Positions 58,135-64,000 of a DNA stretch of 64,000 nt are shown one piece after another (the first letter of the stretch is position 1; every line of letters begins with the position of its first letter). Made by a program: the position numbers and the translations under genes. The notes below the pieces were generated by a model, which saw nothing but the letters and a program-made list of their open reading frames with translations, searched no databases and was not told where the DNA came from. This DNA comes from Xanthostigma xanthostigma. Taxonomy: Eukaryota > Arthropoda > Insecta > Raphidioptera > Raphidiidae. The stretch covers positions 50,561,201 through 50,625,200 of the forward strand of contig OY754470.1 in the NCBI GenBank assembly GCA_963575645.1, in the 5' to 3' direction.

Positions 58135-61100
58135 ATGGAAATTGAATTAAACAGAATCTGTAGATCCTGCATGTCGTTTGATAGTGATATGTGCTCGCTT
58201 TTTGACACAGCAGAAATAATGGGTGGCCAAATAGTTTTGAGTGAAATGTTAATGGCGTGTGCTTCTTTGGACGTAAGTTTTTTTTAAAAACTCCCATCTT
58301 TATTCGGCTAATATGCATAATGTATTATTTACGTGGAATTATAAATCTACTTTTAGGTAAAATTAGATGAAAATATGCCATCATCTATATGTTTGGACTG
58401 TGTCAATCAATTAAACAATGCGTATCATTTCAAACAGCAGTGCGAGAAAACCGACATAAACCTACGTAATCTATTGAACTTACCACCAGCCTCTTCATCT
58501 GTGATTGTAGTTGATAATAACGTAATTCAACTGTTAGTGAAACAGCAAGAGAGCAATAAAAATTCCAACAATAGTTGCAATAATATTATCGTAGATACTT
58601 TTAATGAATGTGAATTAACTAATGATGGCGAAGATTCGAATTTATGTGAAATTGTATCTGATTTTTCGAAGAATAACGAGTTTCATCAAATTATTTCTAA
58701 TGAAAAACAATATTTCTGTAAAATTTGTAATGACATTTTCAAAAATGAAAATCTTCTATGTTTACATGAACAGTCGCACAATAATTCACCAATTAATTAT
58801 AAATCTGAAATTTGTGATAAAAATTTTGACCATACCGAATTATTAAAAGACCATAAAATAGCACATGAAAGGGAAAGCTTGCTATCAGATAATTTGAATG
58901 GCAATGTGTTCAATGTTACTGACGAACTGATCAAAGAAGAGGAATCGAATGTTCTTCTCGAAGAAATTGCATTACTGATAGAAGAAAGAAAAACTCAAAA
59001 TGTTGAAAATGTGTGTAGTAATTATAATAGCGAAGATGCACGAACAACTTTTAATAATCACCATTTGATCATAAATTTGGGAAACACGTCGACCGAAAAA
59101 GAAGTAAATTACGAAACGAAAACTGAAGACTTTTTAGACGATTCGAATAGTATAAATGACAAAGCAGTAATAGAAAACGCAATTACTAGCAAAAAGCGTA
59201 TAGCGCGTTACACGTGCCCAGTTTGCAAAAAATATTTCAAAATTTCAAGCAGTTTCTACAAGCATATATCGATACACAAACGCACGAAATTATTAGACGC
59301 CAACCAATTCAGAGACAAATATAAATGTCGATTTTGTGGAAAGTCGTTTGATTCTGTGTACATATTGAATGGACATATTATGTCGATGCATAGAAATGGT
59401 GAAATTAAAAATATACGGGAAGGCGGAACTTGTGACGTTTGTAATGAAAATTTTGAGAGCTCGCGTAAATTATTAAAGCATTTTCAAAGACATGTGTCGG
59501 CATCGTTGAATTTTACATTTGATAAATTAAAATACGAATCCAGTAATGGCTGGCCTTGTTACATGTGCAGTGATAAATTTGCAACTGTTGCAGAGTTGGA
59601 TGCTCACATGGAAAAACATAACGTCGACAGCGACGGCAATTTCGTGTGCGGCATGTGTGAATGCACTTTTAGAAAAGAATTGGCTCTAAAGAAACATTTA
59701 AAAACGCACGGCATTCAACCGTTCGCCTGCAATATTTGTCTACTCAGTTTCGAAACTCGAATTCGACTGAAACAGCATGCCGACGCGCACAACCAACGGA
59801 AATTGAAAAATTCCTTCAAATGTCTGCTTTGTGATGAATGTTTTTTTGAACGTAATCAACTTCAAGCTCATATAACGGTTCACACGGCCGACGCGTTCAG
59901 GTAAATATAATACCTTTATAATTGATGGAGAATTTATGTTCGAGAAAGTACCAATACCTAATTACAATTATTATTGTGAACAATGGTTTCGTGCCAATTA
60001 TTATCAATCACGTCTGAGTATGAAAAATGGCACAATAGGGAATTTGTATGATTTTAGAAATGACTGGAAACTTAAAGATTTCAATAGGCTATTTGACTAA
60101 TTTGACACTAAAATACACATTATTAAATTATGTGAATACGATAACTTATCGAAAAAGAAATCGGAAAGCATCGGTTTGCATTAACAAATTTCAATTTTAA
60201 AATTGCAATTTTTTGACATGTCAAAAAGCGCTACCTACAATGATGGTTTGACGTGTGGCGTCAGACTTGTAGTTAACACGCGTCATAGACCTTATATAAA
60301 CACACAAATCACGGTACACTTGTAGTTGTTTGTAATTTGTATTAACTATAAAAATGGCGTCTCACTAAGTATTGCCATGTGGCTCGTGTTTGCGAACTAA
60401 ATTTTTAATGCTATTTTATCCTATAAAAGAATTTCATATTTACGACTTACGAAATGTTCTCTATTTTGTGTGGGAAATCGATTGCCTTAGATGTAACCAG
60501 TGCGGTGTAACATTCAACTGTGAAGCGTCGTTTGAATCTCATTCTAAATCGCATTCTCTGCTCCATTTGTGTTCACTGTGCGGAGAACAGTTTCGTACAA
60601 ACGGGAAACTGCAGAGTCATTTACGCAAACACAACAATGAGAAACCGTATATGTGCGTCGTCTGCAACAAAGGCTACAGTTCAAAATCGGTCCTGAAAGT
60701 TCATCAGCGCATTCATGCCAATTACAAGCCGTACATTTGCAGTTACTGTGGCTATAGTTGTTGTCAGTCCGGAGATTTGCAAATGCATATTCGAACTCAC
60801 ACAGGTAAGTTTTATGCAAATTTATGGGACAAGTACAATGTGATATTTTTGAGCGCTCGCATAATTTGCTAAATATAACGTCGAGCTACCCAAAATTTGC
60901 TTTTTCAAAAATGTCGATATACATATTATATCCGTTTCGTTTGGCCTCTAACCCTTAAACTTGTTTGTATTGCTACAGTATTATTTATTAATTTACTAGC
61001 GGCTTGTTTCACCCAGGTGCGATAGATATATTCTGTGCTGTCGTAAAATTCTGCAAAATGTATTTCATTAAGAAACGACTACAGCGCCGAAATGTCTGAA

Positions 61101-62720
61101 CTAATAGCTTTGAGCTGATGTCGCTCGGTGGCAGTTTCCACTAGCTCATGTCGATAGTTTCCGCTTGGAGCGCTGCAGTGACGCCATTTGAGCGCAACCA
61201 GTTGCGCCCGCCTACCTGATGTTGCTACATGTTACGGATACATTTTTTTTTTTTGACAAAACACCGTCATTTTGTACAAATTATATACAAAAACCCTCCT
61301 CGTTTATCGTTTTTTCTATTAGTGAAAACCGTATGGAAATCCATTCGGTAGTTTTTGAGTTTATCGCGTTCGGACAGACAGACGCGGCTGGAGACTTTGT
61401 TTTATTTATAATATACCAGCGGTCCCGCCCGGTTTCACAAGGGTGCAAAAGAACGAATGGGGGGGGGGGGTATGAGTACGCACATTCATCTTAATTTACC
61501 GAGATGAATGTTGTCTCCAAATTTCATGATGGTCGGAGTTACCGTTCAAAAGTTTTTGTCGGACGGACAAATTTTGAGTTATATTTTGCAACATTTTTCA
61601 TTGATGCTCCGCTCCTATGGGTCGTAGCGTGATATTATATAACCTATAGCCTTCCTTGATAAATGGACTATCCAACAAAAAAAATTCGAACCAGTAGCGC
61701 GTTCAACCAACAAAACAAACAAAAAAACTCTTCAACTTTATATTATATTAGTATCGATTATGATCATGATTATAAAATTTAAAGTTGCAAAATTTAAATT
61801 TCCATCCCTACGGTTTCTAGCGTTAATTGTTTTGTCCTCGCTTCTCGCCTTACCTGCCTTTTCTATTGGATTCTAATAGCTAATTATTCTCGATAATATA
61901 CCAAACATAATAATAATGTAATATACAGTAAGTTCCACGCATCCGCGGGGGTTTGGATGCCTGAAATCGCGAATCTGTTAGGAATCAACAGATACGCATT
62001 TGTACATACATTCCAATGCCAATGCCAACAAGGTTAACTCGTAAACTAGATAGTTGACGCTGAGACAATCGAGATTGTACTGTATACGAAAATTGCAACA
62101 GGATCCGTGTAATTCGGTTAGTTAGTTTTAATGGAACTAGGTACGCTAAGGCGCACTTACTTCTGTAATGATTAAGTTCCCGTCAAAATTCGAGGCGAAT
62201 CCTCGAGCAAAAGCTACTAAACAAAATAATAAACATAGTGTCTATCAGGCAGTACAGACAGGCTTTTGACAATGTTATTGTTATTATTATAGTATTATCA
62301 TTAGCGAAACTAAAACCACAATATCTTGGGTTTAATTTTACTTTCACTAGTAATAAATATAAACAATTTTCTAACACCTTTTGAACATTAAACAGTGGCG
62401 TGTTGTGAATAACTATTGTCTTTAAACTTCTTCGACTGACGATTTATAATTTTTCAGGTGAAAAACCATACTCGTGCCCCTTTTCTGGTTGCGATAGAAA
62501 GTTCACCACCTCTAGTCAAAAACGAGAGCATATTCGAAGGCATACGGGCGAAAAGAATCATGCATGTGAAATTTGTCAAAAAACATTTGCTGAAAGCAAA
62601 ACACTCAAGGTTCATATGCTAACTCACATGGGTTTGCGTCCGCATAAATGTGACATTTGTGAACGGACATTTAGACGCAAGCACCACAAATTAATTCACA
62701 TGAAGCAGCATCCAAACTAA
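58135..62720 (+). CDS. ZAD-C2H2 zinc finger protein, four exons
   Basis: Exons 58135-58272, 58357-59900, 60491-60804 and 62458-62720 join in frame to 752 aa. It is a predicted nuclear DNA-binding transcription factor of the insect ZAD class. The N-terminal ZAD (about 1-85) has C9, C12, C58 and C61. An acidic, Asn-rich linker (about 95-340) contains one early finger (YFCKICNDIF) and one degenerate finger lacking a first cysteine. Then come two blocks of C2H2 fingers with some HTGEKPY-type linkers: seven in the rest of exon 2, four in exon 3 and three in exon 4, about 15 intact in total. Exon 2 ends inside the finger starting ADAFRCNQCGVTF. The gene ends RHHKLIHMKQHPN. The start at 58135 is preferred over 58054, whose extra codons overlap the LTR-like fossil. 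Tandem paralogue of 54864-56263. Confidence 0.92.
60995..61415 (+). mobile_element. Interspersed SINE/RTE-like repeat, copy A
   Basis: The head actagcggcttgtttcaccc is followed by gtagtttttgagtttatcgc, cggacagacagacgcggctg and gagactttgttttatttata. This is a well-known 3' arrangement of insect non-LTR/SINE-like repeats. It lies in intron 3 of the ZAD zinc-finger gene and is followed directly by a second related element. Confidence 0.65.
61416..61757 (+). mobile_element. Interspersed repeat, copy B
   Basis: The head ccagcggtcccgcccgg is followed by cgagatgaatgttgtctcc, gttaccgttcaaaagttttt, the palindrome-free block ggtcgtagcgtgatattata, and a tail ending in tatattagtatcg. It corresponds to 48671-49382 without the nested insertion and without the 49.2-kb palindromes. 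Confidence 0.65.
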
Positions 62721-64000
62721 CTGATTTATAATTATAATTGTTATCAAACAGGCAATTTGTATGAAACTTTTCTTTGTCTGAAAATACTTTTTCATTTATC
62801 TGGACCATTCACTGTGTACTTATACTCTATGAGTATGTCAGAATAGTGGCTAGTTATCGAAAATGTTCATATTATGTTTTGCGTAATGAAAAACACCAAC
62901 GCCGACAATTGTAAACAAAGTCACCGCTTCAGACCTGTTACCCTGCTATATACGCTATGCCTATTTATTATAATATATAAGTAGGTAGTGTCATTGTGTT
63001 TTGGTGTCAACAGTTGTAAGAAACAGCATGTAAAACATTGATTCTAAAAAAAATTGCATTGTACCAAAGGCACCAGGCACGCAAGTACAAATCTTAAGAG
63101 TAACACATGCCATTCGAAATCGCTCATTTGTCAAATCTTATCAATCTACAAAATTCGTATACACATAACACACGAACGCTGATGAATAAAGCGGTTTTGA
63201 ATGGCACGGGTTTCAAGAACAACTTGAAATTGTGTGGACACCTGTATGTAGAGACCAAATTCACAATTACATAATATGTATACTGTGATTCAACCTGTGA
63301 TCCAAAAAATTTGATTAAAATATTCAAAACTTCACTAAAAATATTCTTAGTTGAAATTACGACAATGTTTTTGTCTAATGTAACAAGAATTGGAGATGAG
63401 TATAATTCAAATCGTTGTTTGAATAATAATTGTTCTAGAAAAGTGAATTCCATAGTACTTTGCGTGTTTATTAAGAGAGTAGGGAATATTGAATAAAAAT
63501 GATAAATAGATATAATATATGTATAAAATAGTTATTTATAATGGTAAAATTAAAAAAATTGTTTAGTTTCATCGATTTACAAGAGAGATAAGCGATTTTT
63601 TTCCAGGCATCGACGCTCGATCATCAGTAATTAAGAGCAAACAAACGTTTGTTCGTACATAAAGAGGCGAGATAATAGACGTTCGACAACTGATTCACTG
63701 ATCGTTAATTTGGGAGAACGCTTGCTTATTACCGTTTGTTCTGGTTTCTAGCCACCGGAGCCAGAGAATTATTAACAGAACGTTTGATTCTATTTAATAA
63801 AATTTAATTATTAAAAAGAAACCCGACTGCACAAACATAAAATCAACTAATAACTAAAAAATATATATACATATAGGTATATTTGGAATTAGTCATTTAC
63901 TAGCTTTTATTTGATACACGTATTATTACAAAATAGAATTGTTTTTTATTTGTTTCCCCTCTTTTTTGATTCGCGACGCCAAATTTAAATATTAAAACCT
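62721..64000. other. 3' flank of the ZAD zinc-finger gene
   Basis: Candidate AATAAA signals occur at 63185-63190 and 63492-63497. A minus-strand ORF of 109 codons (63124-63453) has no recognisable domain and low-complexity codon use, so no gene is called. No gene starts before the window end. Confidence 0.4.

Noticed and set aside
63124-63453. 109-codon minus-strand ORF
   Set aside because: No recognisable domain or start context; it lies in the likely 3' UTR or flank of the zinc-finger gene.
1-64000. CRISPR arrays, bacterial operons or defence systems
   Set aside because: The window is intron-bearing insect nuclear DNA; no regularly spaced direct repeats or prokaryotic genes are present.

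Overview
The window is a piece of an AT-rich insect nuclear genome. This rests on multi-exon genes with GT-AG introns, ZAD zinc-finger genes (an arthropod family), a chemosensory ionotropic receptor of the arthropod IR75 type, Desat1-like acyl-CoA desaturases, and many insect-type DNA transposons and MITEs. The order cannot be fixed from sequence reading alone; a hemipteran or lepidopteran-like repeat landscape is compatible.

Layout. 1-10.7 kb holds no host gene. It contains a hAT-type MITE, a diverged direct duplication, two palindromic elements and one almost whole piggyBac transposon (6823-9248) with perfect TIRs, a TTAA target duplication and a transposase broken by two frameshifts. 10.8-14.0 kb (minus) is a complete five-exon acyl-CoA desaturase of 368 aa. 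14-27.8 kb is rich in repeats: a foldback element with TTAA duplications, a second copy of the 6-kb hairpin element, and a 1-kb non-autonomous hAT element with a perfect 8-bp duplication. 28.0-31.1 kb (minus) is a second, diverged desaturase of 448 aa with the same intron positions. 31.1-44.4 kb has no recognisable gene and holds palindromes, a hAT MITE and a pogo/Tigger-like MITE.

From 44.4 kb onward all host genes are on the plus strand: a nine-exon ionotropic receptor (755 aa, IR75-like, 44468-51569), a four-exon Rab18 GTPase (205 aa, 52225-54124), and two tandem ZAD genes. The first ZAD gene (444 aa, 54864-56263) has no zinc fingers; the second (752 aa, 58135-62720) has about 15 C2H2 fingers. 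An LTR-like fossil lies directly upstream of the second ZAD gene.

The two desaturases are tandem paralogues for lipid or hydrocarbon/pheromone unsaturation, and the two ZAD genes are tandem paralogues for DNA binding. The receptor and Rab18 are unrelated neighbours. No operon-like or multi-gene defence system was seen. The strongest unexplained signal is a pair of identical 217-bp hairpins 15.7 kb apart whose 39-nt loops are exact reverse complements of each other, which suggests that the loop has flipped.
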